Shown here: positions 20,780-31,336 of the stretch, one piece after another
Numbering within the stretch: the stretch's first letter is position 1
Layout of the letters: every line of letters starts with the position of its first letter
DNA from: a virus
DNA length: 35,517 nucleotides
IMG/VR virus record: IMGVR_UViG_3300030106_001997
Location: 1 to 35,517 of that record
Direction: 5' to 3' (one strand)
The notes under the pieces: model-generated
What the model was told of the DNA's origin: nothing
Database searches by the model: none
The model's input: the letters and a program-made list of their open reading frames with translations, nothing else
Position numbers and translations under genes: made by a program

Positions 20780-21114
20780 CAGGTAATCTCCATATAGAAC
20801 AAAGAGGCGTCGATGGACGACGCCGCACTCGCCAAAATTTTCATAGCATCCGTTGTCATCAAGACGTATTTCTGCCCCGCAAAAACCTCCAGCGTTGTAT
20901 CGCCAGGAATAGAAACTTCATTCAACAGCGTCACTGATGCGTTACTGTCTGAGCCATCAGTCCATGTGACCGTAACCGTTCGCGCAGCAGCATTTTTATT
21001 GGCAAGTGTTAAACCGAGGATAATTGACGTTGTCGCGCTTGGGACCGTGTAGATCGTCGCCGCTGACGAATTGGAAACGTCTACAGCTTTTTCGTTTTTG
21101 AATGTATTAGCCAT
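20779..21114 (-). CDS. Small structural protein in the fibre region
   Basis: 111 residues, MANTFKNEKAVDVSNSS onward, beta-rich and Thr/Ala-rich (TIYTVPSATTSIILGLTLANK, RTVTVTWTDGSDSNASVTLL, FAGQKYVLMTTDAMKILAS). Small proteins of this style occur between fibre genes of many podoviruses and may decorate the tail. An AAGGAG site precedes the ATG. Function not established. Confidence 0.6.
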   Translation of the reverse strand: MANTFKNEKAVDVSNSSAATIYTVPSATTSIILGLTLANKNAAARTVTVTWTDGSDSNASVTLLNEVSIPGDTTLEVFAGQKYVLMTTDAMKILASAASSIDASLFYMEIT

Positions 21115-21146
21115 AATTTAACTCCTTTCGGGGATGCTTCCCCCCA

Positions 21147-21884
21147 TCAACCCAACGCTATGGCTAACGCTACGGCTGTCGCCTCAGAAACTTCACCATC
21201 AGCACCATCAGAGCCATTAGAACCGGCGGCACCCGTCGCTCCGGTTGCACCGGCTGGAATACCAAAGGTAAACGCCAGGGCACCGCTTGATGCTGTAAAG
21301 CTGACGCTGACTGTCGGACTTGCCCCGGCGCTCAATCCGCTGGCTGTTGCGCTGGTGCTGACCACCCTGCCGTCTGTTGTTTCCAAGGCGGTGCCATTCG
21401 AGTCGAACGCAATCAGCTTGCTGGCGTTGTTTGATGCAGTGGCATCATATGGAAAAATTAGCGGTCCAGATGTGCCGGTGCCACTGGTTGTCCGCTTGGT
21501 TGTCGATGCTAACTGGATGTTACGGGATAGCTCTGTTTCGATCTGTTGATCGTTAATTGTCAGACGATCCAGCGCGTCATTGATCGATGCCGCCGTGAAG
21601 TCGCCGCCCGTGCTGTAGTCAGTCGTCCTGGCGATAGCTTGATCCGACTCGATTGTAACCAGTGTACCGGAAGCCGGTGCATTGCCGCTGGTGAACGTAA
21701 CGCTGCCGGTGCCGTCAGCGCTGTACGATGTGGTGTAGTGTGTCGTGACCGTCTTCAAAGTGTCATCGACGGAAACTTTAATGTCAGTCGCCGCCAGCAC
21801 TTTGAACGCAAAGCTGTACGGCCCCAAACTACCCGTCGAGGTGTACTGAACTTTACGATGGACTGCTTCTACTGTAATCGCCAT
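21147..21884 (-). CDS. Tail fibre with T7 gp17-like N-domain
   Basis: 245 residues. The first 130 fit the phage T7 tail fibre N-terminal domain, which anchors fibres to the tail: HRKVQYTSTGSLGPYSFAFKVL, DIKVSVDDTLKTVTTHYTTSY, VTFTSGNAPASGTLVTIESDQ and FTAASINDALDRLTINDQQIE. Near the end is a collagen-like stretch (GIPAGATGATGAAGSNGSDG). There is no receptor-binding domain of its own, so the fibres encoded downstream probably attach to it. Confidence 0.85.
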   Translation of the reverse strand: MAITVEAVHRKVQYTSTGSLGPYSFAFKVLAATDIKVSVDDTLKTVTTHYTTSYSADGTGSVTFTSGNAPASGTLVTIESDQAIARTTDYSTGGDFTAASINDALDRLTINDQQIETELSRNIQLASTTKRTTSGTGTSGPLIFPYDATASNNASKLIAFDSNGTALETTDGRVVSTSATASGLSAGASPTVSVSFTASSGALAFTFGIPAGATGATGAAGSNGSDGADGEVSEATAVALAIALG

Positions 21885-21934
21885 GGCTCAATCCTATAAC
21901 ACATCTTTAGCGTTGTTACATCTTCATCAAAAAA

Positions 21935-24900
21935 TTATTTGCCCACTGTGCTTTCCCAGGCTTTGCGTGCTTCCTCTGCCTTGTCGAGCATCTCATTACC
22001 CATAATGGCGTATCGGTGCATCATGGTGAGAACGTTATCTATATTGACCCGTTTCTCTGTCTTATCCATGGTGGGGTGTTTGTAAATCTCCCCAATCGTA
22101 GCGCTCATTTCAGACATATTCTTACGGACTTCACGAATCTCGTCTTCGATAGCTATATACACCCGTGCCTTGCCGCCTTCTGCATTCATAAGCTCTTTAA
22201 TTCTGTCTAAATCTAATTCACGCTCACGCTTCTTGTAACTGTTCACCCACTGCATCGCTTCATCACTGCGACGGTAGAAATCGATAGCTTGTTGGTTGTT
22301 ACGATCTGGGTGGCGAATGACAAACCCTTTAACAAAAGGAATATCGGCAAGTGTTTTTGCGGGCAAGTTTTCCTCTGGCAATACGCCCAACGCCTTACCT
22401 GTTGGCTCAACAATTAACTCAATAAATTTCCGGCCTAAACCACCGGTCCATTGCCCGATATAGTTCTCCACCTCAATGGGACTCATGTTCTCCAACACAG
22501 GAATCCCGGCACCACCAAACAGGTCACTTATCTTTTTCGCTGTTTCAGATGTGTAAAGCGTGTACCTATCTTGTGCTAGTGGTGCTGTCTGTGGGTCTGA
22601 TAGACTGCCCGGCTCCAGAGGACGGTTTCTGAAGAACGAATAATTCATCATTTGCTCTAAAACCGGCTGCGCGAACGTTGGCAGAATACTACTCGCCAAC
22701 GAGTAAGGGTCTAAGCCTACCGCTTTCACAAGGTCATGCGGTAAGTCCTCTATCTTACGGTTTCCCGCCCACGCGTCCAGTAACCGCTCTGGAACACTGC
22801 CATACAACACGCCAATCTCGAACGGTTTGGGGATGCGGGTATGTTCACCATCTTCGTTGATAACAACCCAAAACAAATTCTTCTGCCATTCCGGCACAGC
22901 GCGATATAGCTGTCTGCGCTCCTCTGTGGAATTGTTGTGCATCCACAAAAGGATTGATGGCGTTGTGATGAACATCGCGGCACGCGAGTTTGTCCGCACA
23001 GGATTGTTGACCATAGCCCTTACCATGCGGTCATAACCCTGCACCCTTGCGTTCAAGAATGCCGCTAACATATTCATGCCTTTTGTTGCTGCGCCACGGC
23101 GGGCAAAGTCCAGAGTAATCTCACGTGATTGGAAAGCGGCCTCTTGCATAGCCTCTTTGGTCTGTGGACCGTCTTTCATAGCGCGTTTAAACTCGCCTAT
23201 ACGGGTAGCGTTTTCTGCAAACTCTGTCGCGGCGCGTAAAATTTCCAATGGCGATCTAACGACATTCTTAACTGTCGTGTACATATCCGCACTGTCCATC
23301 AGCTTTTGTAAATTCTCGCGCAGATATTGACGGTCCATGGATACTAGCGTTGCCTGTGCGCCACCACCGTTCAGCCAATCTCTATAATGCTTGTCTTTCT
23401 TTGCCAGCGAAACAAACCCACTGGCGAAATCAGTGAGAAACGGTTTAAACCCGTTAGCGCTGTAGACCGCTGCCGTCACGTTATCGCGCATGGCATTTCG
23501 GACAAAAAATTCTGGATCAAGAACAGCGCCAGCCCGCAGCGTTTTAGCCGGGAGAGAGAATATCTTGGTCAACAAACTAACGGAGTCGTTGTCCATATCC
23601 TTCAACGCAACTGCAACATCCTCGTCAAGCTCAAGCGTTACGCGCTTCCCCTTGCTCATATAGGAAACAGTGTTGGCCCGATCCGGTGCCGCCATTGCAC
23701 GGAATATACTTATGTCATCCGGTAACACTTTCGCATCAGCGCCAGCGTATTGTTTAACTAAATCCAACAAATCACTTTCTGGATCAGCTTTCTTGATCGC
23801 GGTTTCTAGTTCTTCACCTTTGATCTTAATAGGCTTTGATTTGATGGGCACTACCTTGACAAGCTCCGCGCCTCGCGGGCTGGACTTGGCTAGATCGTGC
23901 AGGGATTTTATAACTTGGTTGCGCTCTGCTAATTGGACAAACGCGTAAGTGTTTTTGATGATGCTTTCCATTGGGTCGATGACATTGCGTTCCGACCCCT
24001 TAATCTTTCTCAACGGGTTGAAGACTTTTTTAGCAAGCCCCCCAGCCCCCGCAGCGCCTTCATCATCCATCAACCGGAAAAACGGCACATAGTCCTTATT
24101 GGCCTCTTGGATAGCCTTAACCATGTCCTTGCTTAATACACCGGAATCCTTGAGGTAGTTCAGCACATTGTTTTGATAATCAACAACGCCCCGGAAAATC
24201 GGCTCGAACCTCTCGCCGGTTTCCCTGACAACCTTTTCCAGCGCGGCCCGATCTGCTTCATATCCTGTCTTGATAGGCTTGGGCCGGTCCATCAACTCCA
24301 AAGCACGCTTTGCTACGGCATAGTTACTGAACTCTCGCAGCCCTTGTCCGTCGCCAGATAAAGGCTCCATAATCTTTTTTAGACCTGGGCCGACAACCTC
24401 GCCTGTGAGAAAATTGCGAACCTCATGTTCGAGAAACAAGTTCGCTTTGTTCATTGCGGAAACTTGCAACCGGGTTTGCTCGTAAGGACGCATGTTGATA
24501 GGCAACTCACGCCCAGCAGCAAGCTCATCTTGTAGCTTTTTGATAGGATTAAAGCGGTCTACAAAAAGCCGATACAACTCTGAAAATACCGGCGTGCCCT
24601 TACGCGCTTCACCGTCCCTAGAAACGCGGGCACCAATAACGCTGTGCGCGTCCATAAGGGATTGATCGTCTGCATTTCGCACCGTTGCGGGCGCTTCTGT
24701 GCCGCGCAAGCGAGTGTATAACGTATCTCTAAAGGCCTTCAACGACTCCTTGCCGGACTCCATAGCAATGCCAGCAACCTTCAACAGTCTGTCCGCTGCG
24801 ACAGAAAGTGGGATACCCCCAAGTGCAGTGACCGTTCGCGCTTTCAGATCGTCATACCCGCCATTTTCGGGATCAGTGGCCCACTCATCTATTACGTTCA

Positions 24901-25516
24901 CAATCTTATCGGCTGTGTCACCACCGTAACCGGATGGCAACGCATCAATAAGGTTAAGCATCCCTTTTGCAAGCTGTTCGTCACCAACTACAAAGTCACC
25001 AACAGCACCGCCTACTACGGTCTGGATGAACACGTTGGTAGCCCCCAACGTCTTAACCAGCTTCATAGCGGGGAACGCGCCCCACATAGTTTGCGTTATG
25101 CCGGACGTTACTTTGCCGGTTGTCGTTGTTGGCAATTCATACTCTGTGCCTATGTCGCCAACGGCAGCGCCCATGAAATCGGTAAGGTTTTCTACAGGCT
25201 GTTCATTGATTTCCATACTAGGCAACGGTACAAGCCGCCCGGCAGCATCAATGGCCCGCTGTGTCCCTTCCGCCAGCCCGCGCAACAATTCCATGCCGGT
25301 GCCGGGTTCTTCCGGCTCCGCTGTGGGTTGCGGTGCATCATCAGTTTCAGCCGGTTGTGGCGCTTCTGCCTCCGGTTCTTCCATTGGGGGATTGTCACGA
25401 ATAAACCGCTTGATGTGTTCCTCTGTCGCGCCGCCCGCTTGAAGCTGTTGAACCTCCATGCTTATGTGCGGCGGGATGCTGAACGCGCCTTCCTCTTGTG
25501 TGCGTATTTCACTCAT
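21935..25516 (-). CDS. Large internal virion protein with LPD38-like region (T7 gp16 position)
   Basis: 1193 residues, the largest gene. The N-terminal 75 residues are Pro/Glu-rich. The mid and C-terminal part (FVRNAMRDNVTAAVYSANGF, AATEFAENATRIGEFKRAM, FLNARVQGYDRMVRAM) resembles the large polyvalent-protein domain LPD38 seen in phage internal virion proteins. I see no lysozyme or transglycosylase motif, unlike T7 gp16. Located after two other internal virion-type genes, in the T7 order gp14, gp15, gp16, so it is probably ejected into the cell with the DNA. Start ATGA overlaps the upstream stop. Confidence 0.75.
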   Translation of the reverse strand: MSEIRTQEEGAFSIPPHISMEVQQLQAGGATEEHIKRFIRDNPPMEEPEAEAPQPAETDDAPQPTAEPEEPGTGMELLRGLAEGTQRAIDAAGRLVPLPSMEINEQPVENLTDFMGAAVGDIGTEYELPTTTTGKVTSGITQTMWGAFPAMKLVKTLGATNVFIQTVVGGAVGDFVVGDEQLAKGMLNLIDALPSGYGGDTADKIVNVIDEWATDPENGGYDDLKARTVTALGGIPLSVAADRLLKVAGIAMESGKESLKAFRDTLYTRLRGTEAPATVRNADDQSLMDAHSVIGARVSRDGEARKGTPVFSELYRLFVDRFNPIKKLQDELAAGRELPINMRPYEQTRLQVSAMNKANLFLEHEVRNFLTGEVVGPGLKKIMEPLSGDGQGLREFSNYAVAKRALELMDRPKPIKTGYEADRAALEKVVRETGERFEPIFRGVVDYQNNVLNYLKDSGVLSKDMVKAIQEANKDYVPFFRLMDDEGAAGAGGLAKKVFNPLRKIKGSERNVIDPMESIIKNTYAFVQLAERNQVIKSLHDLAKSSPRGAELVKVVPIKSKPIKIKGEELETAIKKADPESDLLDLVKQYAGADAKVLPDDISIFRAMAAPDRANTVSYMSKGKRVTLELDEDVAVALKDMDNDSVSLLTKIFSLPAKTLRAGAVLDPEFFVRNAMRDNVTAAVYSANGFKPFLTDFASGFVSLAKKDKHYRDWLNGGGAQATLVSMDRQYLRENLQKLMDSADMYTTVKNVVRSPLEILRAATEFAENATRIGEFKRAMKDGPQTKEAMQEAAFQSREITLDFARRGAATKGMNMLAAFLNARVQGYDRMVRAMVNNPVRTNSRAAMFITTPSILLWMHNNSTEERRQLYRAVPEWQKNLFWVVINEDGEHTRIPKPFEIGVLYGSVPERLLDAWAGNRKIEDLPHDLVKAVGLDPYSLASSILPTFAQPVLEQMMNYSFFRNRPLEPGSLSDPQTAPLAQDRYTLYTSETAKKISDLFGGAGIPVLENMSPIEVENYIGQWTGGLGRKFIELIVEPTGKALGVLPEENLPAKTLADIPFVKGFVIRHPDRNNQQAIDFYRRSDEAMQWVNSYKKRERELDLDRIKELMNAEGGKARVYIAIEDEIREVRKNMSEMSATIGEIYKHPTMDKTEKRVNIDNVLTMMHRYAIMGNEMLDKAEEARKAWESTVGK

Positions 25517-27402
25517 GGCCCATATACCGCTTCATAAAATTCTTTTGCCTGTTGTTCTGTAACTGTCCTATCCAGAACATTTCGCCCACTGAGGTATTTG
25601 GCAATCTTCTTATAGTCTCGCCCAAACACTCTTAGGTTTGTTTCAAACTCTTTAAACGGCACATTGTTGGGGGCCACAGGTGGAGAACCGACTAGTTTCT
25701 CTTCTATGTTTTCTAATCTTTGTTCTAACCCTTGGGTCTGTCCTTTGTAATAAGAAATAAAGGCTCTTTGTCTTTCACTGCCGTTTTTAAACAGAGGGTC
25801 TTCAAGCAGTTTATCCATATTCCCAAACTCAATTTCACTCTGGACAAGCCTTTCAAGATCGGCCACGGCATCCGCATACAGCATATCCGCCGCCTGATTT
25901 TTCGGTCCATACTCTCTTAACCCAACGGCGGCTTTAACTTGCCGTAACAGTATTTCTTTTAAATTCTTCAACGCATTTTCATCTGCGGTTTGATCTTCTT
26001 TGGCTAAATTCCTGAGAGTGGTCAGGTTTACTCCTTGATTGCCCGACACAGGCAAAATTGTAATGTCTAAATTCGCTATTTTTTCCGCCGTTAGACGGCG
26101 TGGGTCATTCGATGGCAGAAAAATTCTTCTCTTAAAATCTCTAAACTCTGATTTTTGCGGGAAGGTTGGGCCGGTTGATGCGGCGTCTGTCTTCTTGGCG
26201 TTTTCCATTTGGTTGATACGTGATAACAGCGAGTCCTTGCCATAATCGCCTTTCGGTAAAAGTCCGCTGGCGAGAATACGTTTCTTTAAATCTTCATAAT
26301 CGGGGTCTTTACTCCACACTTCATTTTGGAACTTATTGTAAAGTTCTATTTGCGCCGCTTTTTTAGCATCGTCGTCATCGCCTAACTGCTTTTTCATAGC
26401 TGTACCGGCGCTAAACAAATCCCCCAAAGATTTGCGCTTTTGCTCTGGCGTCAGCGAGTCAAAGATTTCCTGTCTGCTTCGATCCGCCAAATTGCCCTTC
26501 TTTAGCCGTTTGATCATCTCCATCACATCGGCTTGCGGGTCTGTCCCTGTCGCGTCATCAGACAAACGAACGATTGCGTTGATTTTATTGTCGATAACCA
26601 ACTTGTCATACCGGTCTAAAATCTTATCACGCGCAACAACCCCAACACCTTGCGTTTCTAACGAGGCTTCCAAGTTAGCGCGGTCTGAACGTATGGAAAC
26701 GTCAAGCGGCACTTGTGCCGTCGTTGCGTTGTACCCAGTGATTAAAGACGGCAACACTTTTTCTAAATGGTCATCAGCCGCAACAAGCGCACCATCGACC
26801 ATCTGTTTTTGCATACGGTTGGCATAGCTGCGGCTGAACTCGATATACTTGCTGTTCGCCATGATGCCCAGCTTGTTTGTCAGCTTTGCCGCACTGGCTG
26901 CATCAACCATGCCCAGCGACTTGGTGTATTCCGTAACAGCGGCTTGCATCTGCATTTGGACTTCTTGCGGCGTGATCGTCGCGTCGGCATCCGCTGCGAC
27001 GAATATGTCAGTCATAGCCTTCTGTGCTGCCGTCGCATAACGGGATTCCACTACAGCCATCGAACCGGCATATGCCGCTTGATCGAACACGCGCCCGGAA
27101 GTGGCATCGCCCGGCACTTCTACGGGCTGGCCTAGTTGTTTTGCTGACTCCACTTGCTCTAATGTCGGCGCGTTTTCAATCCCATATATTTCGCCCGCCG
27201 TCTTTGCTCTTTGCTCTGCGACTCCAAAAGCCTGTTGACTAAACGCGTTTAAACGTTGCGCTAGACTGTTGTAGCTGCGGGCTTCCATCTCCAACGCTGG
27301 GTTGCTCAATGGCACAGTAACGCCGCCACCAGACGCCGGGGCTACACCGCTGCGTAATGCGGTGCCAAGAAATGATGCGCGAGGGAGTGCGGGCCTAGCC
27401 AT
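25513..27402 (-). CDS. Internal virion protein (T7 gp15-like position)
   Basis: 629 residues, mostly helical and charged (SYNSLAQRLNAFSQQAFGVAEQRAK, QAAVTEYTKSLGMVDAASAAKL, ELYNKFQNEVWSKDPDYEDLKKRI). No membrane span or enzyme motif. The place between the gp14-like and gp16-like genes, and the helical character, suggest the ejection-channel protein corresponding to T7 gp15. Identity is by position more than by sequence. Confidence 0.65.
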   Translation of the reverse strand: MARPALPRASFLGTALRSGVAPASGGGVTVPLSNPALEMEARSYNSLAQRLNAFSQQAFGVAEQRAKTAGEIYGIENAPTLEQVESAKQLGQPVEVPGDATSGRVFDQAAYAGSMAVVESRYATAAQKAMTDIFVAADADATITPQEVQMQMQAAVTEYTKSLGMVDAASAAKLTNKLGIMANSKYIEFSRSYANRMQKQMVDGALVAADDHLEKVLPSLITGYNATTAQVPLDVSIRSDRANLEASLETQGVGVVARDKILDRYDKLVIDNKINAIVRLSDDATGTDPQADVMEMIKRLKKGNLADRSRQEIFDSLTPEQKRKSLGDLFSAGTAMKKQLGDDDDAKKAAQIELYNKFQNEVWSKDPDYEDLKKRILASGLLPKGDYGKDSLLSRINQMENAKKTDAASTGPTFPQKSEFRDFKRRIFLPSNDPRRLTAEKIANLDITILPVSGNQGVNLTTLRNLAKEDQTADENALKNLKEILLRQVKAAVGLREYGPKNQAADMLYADAVADLERLVQSEIEFGNMDKLLEDPLFKNGSERQRAFISYYKGQTQGLEQRLENIEEKLVGSPPVAPNNVPFKEFETNLRVFGRDYKKIAKYLSGRNVLDRTVTEQQAKEFYEAVYGP

Positions 27403-28059
27403 TTAAAGACCTATCATCCCAGGACCGACACGCTGCCCGTAATACAATGGTGCCATTGTTGGCGGCATTCCGAATGTGCCGGATACAGCTTGATTTATAG
27501 GCACGGCAGAAGTCGCAAACGCCCCGCTGCCACCAAATGCACCCGCGCCGGTAGTCGGCACTGTACTACCCATATTCGGAATCATTGTTGAATAAGACAT
27601 ATAAGCACCCGCTCCTAGCGTGAGCATCGCACCCATAATGCCGCTTGTCCGTGCGTGCCCTGCGGCTCTTCGTAGATTGGCAGCTTGGTAAAGCTGCATG
27701 TTGGCTTGAGCTTCTCCGGTCAAACGTGTAATCAATTCATTGCCCGCTGCCATGGCGAAATTTGTTCCGCCGACATCCAGCCCCCGCCGTTTCAGCCCGT
27801 CTACATTGCCCGTGAACGGGTTCATATTTCCCGCATAACCTACCGCGTTTAATGTGGCCAAATTGTTCAAAATTAACTCAAGCTGATCAACTGAGGTTTT
27901 CTTATGCTTCAGCGATTCCTGTTTGCCCTTGAAGCGCGTAAACTCAGATGCCACTTCTAAGCCTTGCGCCTGACTTTTAAAGTTCGCAGCCTGGGCTTGC
28001 CCAGCGCGAAACTGCATGAACGCTGATGCAGCCGATAATGCGAGTCCGATACCACTCAT
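27403..28059 (-). CDS. Internal virion protein (T7 gp14-like)
   Basis: 218 residues. The start MSGIGLALSAASAFMQFRAGQAQAANFKSQAQ, with Ala-rich helices and a Gly/Ala-rich, mildly hydrophobic C-terminal half (GIMGAMLTLGAGAYMSYST), is typical of T7 gp14-type proteins, which form the outer-membrane part of the ejection channel. Position between tail tube B and the gp15-like gene agrees. Confidence 0.75.
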   Translation of the reverse strand: MSGIGLALSAASAFMQFRAGQAQAANFKSQAQGLEVASEFTRFKGKQESLKHKKTSVDQLELILNNLATLNAVGYAGNMNPFTGNVDGLKRRGLDVGGTNFAMAAGNELITRLTGEAQANMQLYQAANLRRAAGHARTSGIMGAMLTLGAGAYMSYSTMIPNMGSTVPTTGAGAFGGSGAFATSAVPINQAVSGTFGMPPTMAPLYYGQRVGPGMIGL

Positions 28060-30674
28060 TAGTCTGTCGCCACACTGACGCGGTAGTCGAGATTCAACAG
28101 CGTCAGAAACATGGGTTGCGATTGCGTCACTTCGATTTGCCCTTTCAAATCATATCCAAGGAATGGCCCGATAGATTTTGTGCCCGTAAACTTATCAATG
28201 CCTTGATCCAAAAATGACGCGCCAAGCTGCCGGAACGGGATTTCTGATCCGTTGACCGTGCAGTTTTGCGTGTTGTCCAGAATGAGGTTAGCCTTAACGA
28301 TACGCTTTTTATTGCCGGTAATCGGCCCGCTGGGCAGACGCGTTTCCACTGGCATCGTGCGTATTAAGGGCGTTGTCTTCGTAGCATCATTAGCCAACGT
28401 GTCAGTAAAACTTGGGTACTCAAGCCCGATTTCCATAAATGTTGTGGCAACCCGATCCACTACCGCTTGGTTCGATGCGACTGTAACGTCAGACAACATA
28501 TTGTCGTCAGCAATGACCTTCACTGTGTAGTCTTCAAGAAAGTTTAGTGACCCGACAGTGGTAGAGGCCGGTAGATTGCCCGCTGTTGCCGTGTATTGGA
28601 TAGAGCAATCCGTAGTGTGATCAGCGCTGAACGACTCCAAATAGTACACTTGCGTATTTGTAAAATCCGTTGCCGTCAGGCGTGTTGTATCGGAAGACGT
28701 AACCGTCAGGTTTTCTTTGCCGATTGCCGCACGGGTCACTGTAACCGTCGCGGTTGACGCACTGGCTGAGAAAGAGGCATGACCGTTGATGGCAGCGGCG
28801 AGATTGGTAGCGGTCTGGTTATTGCTCGTCGTACTTTGCCATTGGCTGGTGCCCGCCGATCCGGCGCTGGTAAATGTCACCGACGTACCGGAAGAGGTCT
28901 TCAAAAAAATAGTGGAGCCAACAGCGATATTGGCGTAATCGGACACGACGATGGTGCAAGTGCTTTCGTTTGCTAAAGTGCGATTGACCACGGCATAAAT
29001 GACGGGCGCATCTGCATCCTCGACTTGGCAATCTTTGAACAATCCATCCGTTGTAAACAGGCTGGGCGCGACGACATTTTGCGAACGCAAGATTGAAAAC
29101 ACGGCAATAGACCCATCACCGCTATTCGTGACAAACATCAAATCACCCTCATCGACGTTCGTGCCACGCCGCATAGCCATACGGGTAGGGGTCTGCAAAA
29201 GGTGGCTGGATAACAGGCTAATGTCATTGGACACATAGCTGCCTTCGACATCGCTAAACAGAAACTCACGAATAGCTTTGCCGCCGCGCTGTAAGTACAA
29301 CGTGCCGCCCTCTGTACTAACCGGCTGGGTGCCGCCTTTCGATCCCCGCGTTGTCATGGGCTTGAAGATGAACGAGGTTGGCGTCAATGGTGATCCATCG
29401 TTTTGCGGGCATATGAACTCTGTGCCGGTTGTGAATATCTGAAGATCACGCCCGGAAAACACACCGACGATGGCGTTTACTTGGTTCGTGTCGATGGTTG
29501 CGCTCATGCCTTCGTCATCAAGTGCGCGGCCTTCATCGTAATCAAAGTAGTCACCAACGCGGCTACCCCACACGGTAGACGGCAACGATTGCGAACCACC
29601 AACAATCAAACGGCCTTCGTGGAATACAGCGCAGCGCGGCCACCCTCTGGTGCTAGACCACGCATCTTCATAGCCCGCTTCCAGGGTCCACGCGCCAGAC
29701 GCGATTGCATCAGTGTTGAAAAACCCGACAACAGTGGTTGCCTTGACTACAGTGCTACTCGTTATTCCTGTGATCTTGGCCCTGCCGAAATTATCGTTCG
29801 ACTCGATGTATTGGTTCACATGGGATTCGATTGTAAATGTCGTATCGCTGGCTGGTTGCGTCGTCCAGGCAACGGATACAGTGGCAACCTTTGAACTGCC
29901 GTCATAGTCGGAAATAGCACGCGTTTGGCCTGATCCTGTGCCGCCAGTGGTGCGGATAATAGACCCGTTAAAAATATCGTTGGTCGATGAGGCACCACTA
30001 TCTAACGTAATTGTATCGCTCCCACCCGCCTGGGCTGTGTTCGATCTGCCGTCATGGAACGCTGCCGCACTTGCGGTCAACGTGATCTCACCAGTAACAG
30101 CGGAAGGCGTTAGCGTAACGCCGGGGCTTGTCGCAGTAAGGGTGAACGCGTAGTAAGGCACATGCTCGAACGCAATGTCTGCAACAGTCCACGTTGCGTC
30201 CGTTGCTCCGCGCTGAATCTTTAGCGGCGTCATTGTTTCCTCAAACAACAACAGCGTGTCCGCACTTTGCGTGTACCACAGATTAGTTAGGCGGGCAGAA
30301 GTAACACCATCCGTTACACCGCTTACGCTAGACGATACGTCTAAGAAATCGTTGCCGGTGCCGTTTATGTTGGCGACTTGCACGCCTTGTTTAAACACCA
30401 TCATTCGCGTGCCTGAAAAAACCAGCATATACGTTTGCGTAGTGCTAAACGTAAACGGAACAAGGCGAACACCATTATCAGGCGATGCCGCATCAGGTAT
30501 CGTATAAATATACTTTAGCCCAGGCCGACGCTCGACACTGCCCTGCGGCTTGCAGATAACGTTACGCGCACGCTCCAGCGCACTTTCATATTGTTGCAGA
30601 TCAATACGCCCGCGTAGCTCCGGGTTGATCTCACCGACTGCAAAATTGGTTTGAACTTTCACAAACCGGCCCAT
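28059..30674 (-). CDS. Tail tubular protein B (T7 gp12-like nozzle)
   Basis: 871 residues. The N-terminus TNFAVGEINPELRGRIDLQQYESALERARNVICKPQGSVERRPGLKYI is the hallmark of podovirus tail nozzle proteins (G-E-[IL]-x-P-x-L-x-G-R-x-D, N-x-x-x-x-P-Q-G-x-x-x-R-P-G). GSRVGDYFDYDEG and GNKKRIVKANLILDNTQN are also family-like. A beta-rich Ser/Thr insertion (about 600-680) looks like an extra domain. It forms the conical tip of the short tail. Confidence 0.9.
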   Translation of the reverse strand: MGRFVKVQTNFAVGEINPELRGRIDLQQYESALERARNVICKPQGSVERRPGLKYIYTIPDAASPDNGVRLVPFTFSTTQTYMLVFSGTRMMVFKQGVQVANINGTGNDFLDVSSSVSGVTDGVTSARLTNLWYTQSADTLLLFEETMTPLKIQRGATDATWTVADIAFEHVPYYAFTLTATSPGVTLTPSAVTGEITLTASAAAFHDGRSNTAQAGGSDTITLDSGASSTNDIFNGSIIRTTGGTGSGQTRAISDYDGSSKVATVSVAWTTQPASDTTFTIESHVNQYIESNDNFGRAKITGITSSTVVKATTVVGFFNTDAIASGAWTLEAGYEDAWSSTRGWPRCAVFHEGRLIVGGSQSLPSTVWGSRVGDYFDYDEGRALDDEGMSATIDTNQVNAIVGVFSGRDLQIFTTGTEFICPQNDGSPLTPTSFIFKPMTTRGSKGGTQPVSTEGGTLYLQRGGKAIREFLFSDVEGSYVSNDISLLSSHLLQTPTRMAMRRGTNVDEGDLMFVTNSGDGSIAVFSILRSQNVVAPSLFTTDGLFKDCQVEDADAPVIYAVVNRTLANESTCTIVVSDYANIAVGSTIFLKTSSGTSVTFTSAGSAGTSQWQSTTSNNQTATNLAAAINGHASFSASASTATVTVTRAAIGKENLTVTSSDTTRLTATDFTNTQVYYLESFSADHTTDCSIQYTATAGNLPASTTVGSLNFLEDYTVKVIADDNMLSDVTVASNQAVVDRVATTFMEIGLEYPSFTDTLANDATKTTPLIRTMPVETRLPSGPITGNKKRIVKANLILDNTQNCTVNGSEIPFRQLGASFLDQGIDKFTGTKSIGPFLGYDLKGQIEVTQSQPMFLTLLNLDYRVSVATD

Positions 30675-30676
30675 GG

Positions 30677-31306
30677 CTAACTCAACGTCAAGCGTGTGTC
30701 TACAAGTGGGTAGTCACCTATGAAGGTGGTTCCAGCGCCCATGCCATCCGTTGCCGCAGCCTGTCTAAAATAACCACCGCGCCCGCCTTCCGCTGGGTTG
30801 CCGAAAGCGACACGCTCCCAATGCTGGGCTTTGTCTAATTGGTCTGTGACAGGATAGGCAATGTGCATTGCAACAACATATTTTAGCAGTTGCACAAAAT
30901 ATGACGGCATTTCTTCTTCAAGAGGTCGTTTCTGATAATCAATGGTGATGGTCGATTGATCTGTAAAAATGTTGCGCTCGTAAACTTCCCACCCGCCAGT
31001 TATCGGCGCGGCTCCCACAGCGCTTGAACTGAACACAGCGCGTGGAATGCTTGCCAATGAGTCGGAAGGCATCGGGTAGCTATAGGTCCACTCATTGATT
31101 GGCGCTGTTGAGGATTGCTGAAGGTCCACTTTTACAAGCGAAAAGCTCCAGGGGTACATGGTCAACACCATGTCACGGGTATCTGGATAAAGCTCTGAAC
31201 AAACGTTTGCTTGGACCGTCCCATCAGCAAAAGATGAGATCGTGTTTTCACCAAGCAGTTGGAGCGCGTGCGAACAAATTGTTACATCAGTGTCATTAGT
31301 CGCCAC
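30677..31306 (-). CDS. Tail tubular protein A (T7 gp11-like adaptor)
   Basis: 209 residues with a GTG start at 31306 (GGAG 8 bases upstream). ICSHALQLLGENTISSFADGT, CSELYPDTRDMVLTMYPWSFSLVKVDL and ITIDYQKRPLEEEMPSYFVQLL fit the gatekeeper/adaptor family that joins portal to nozzle. The Y-P-W-S-F motif is diagnostic. Next to the gp12-like gene, as in T7. Confidence 0.9.
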   Translation of the reverse strand: MATNDTDVTICSHALQLLGENTISSFADGTVQANVCSELYPDTRDMVLTMYPWSFSLVKVDLQQSSTAPINEWTYSYPMPSDSLASIPRAVFSSSAVGAAPITGGWEVYERNIFTDQSTITIDYQKRPLEEEMPSYFVQLLKYVVAMHIAYPVTDQLDKAQHWERVAFGNPAEGGRGGYFRQAAATDGMGAGTTFIGDYPLVDTRLTLS

Positions 31307-31336
31307 ATCGAATCTCCAACGGCAAAAAGGGGGAGA

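Noticed and set aside
22016-24361. Several plus-strand frames of 60-110 codons opposite the large internal virion protein
   Set aside because: They are antisense shadows of a well-supported 1193-residue gene, with no ribosome sites or recognisable sequence.
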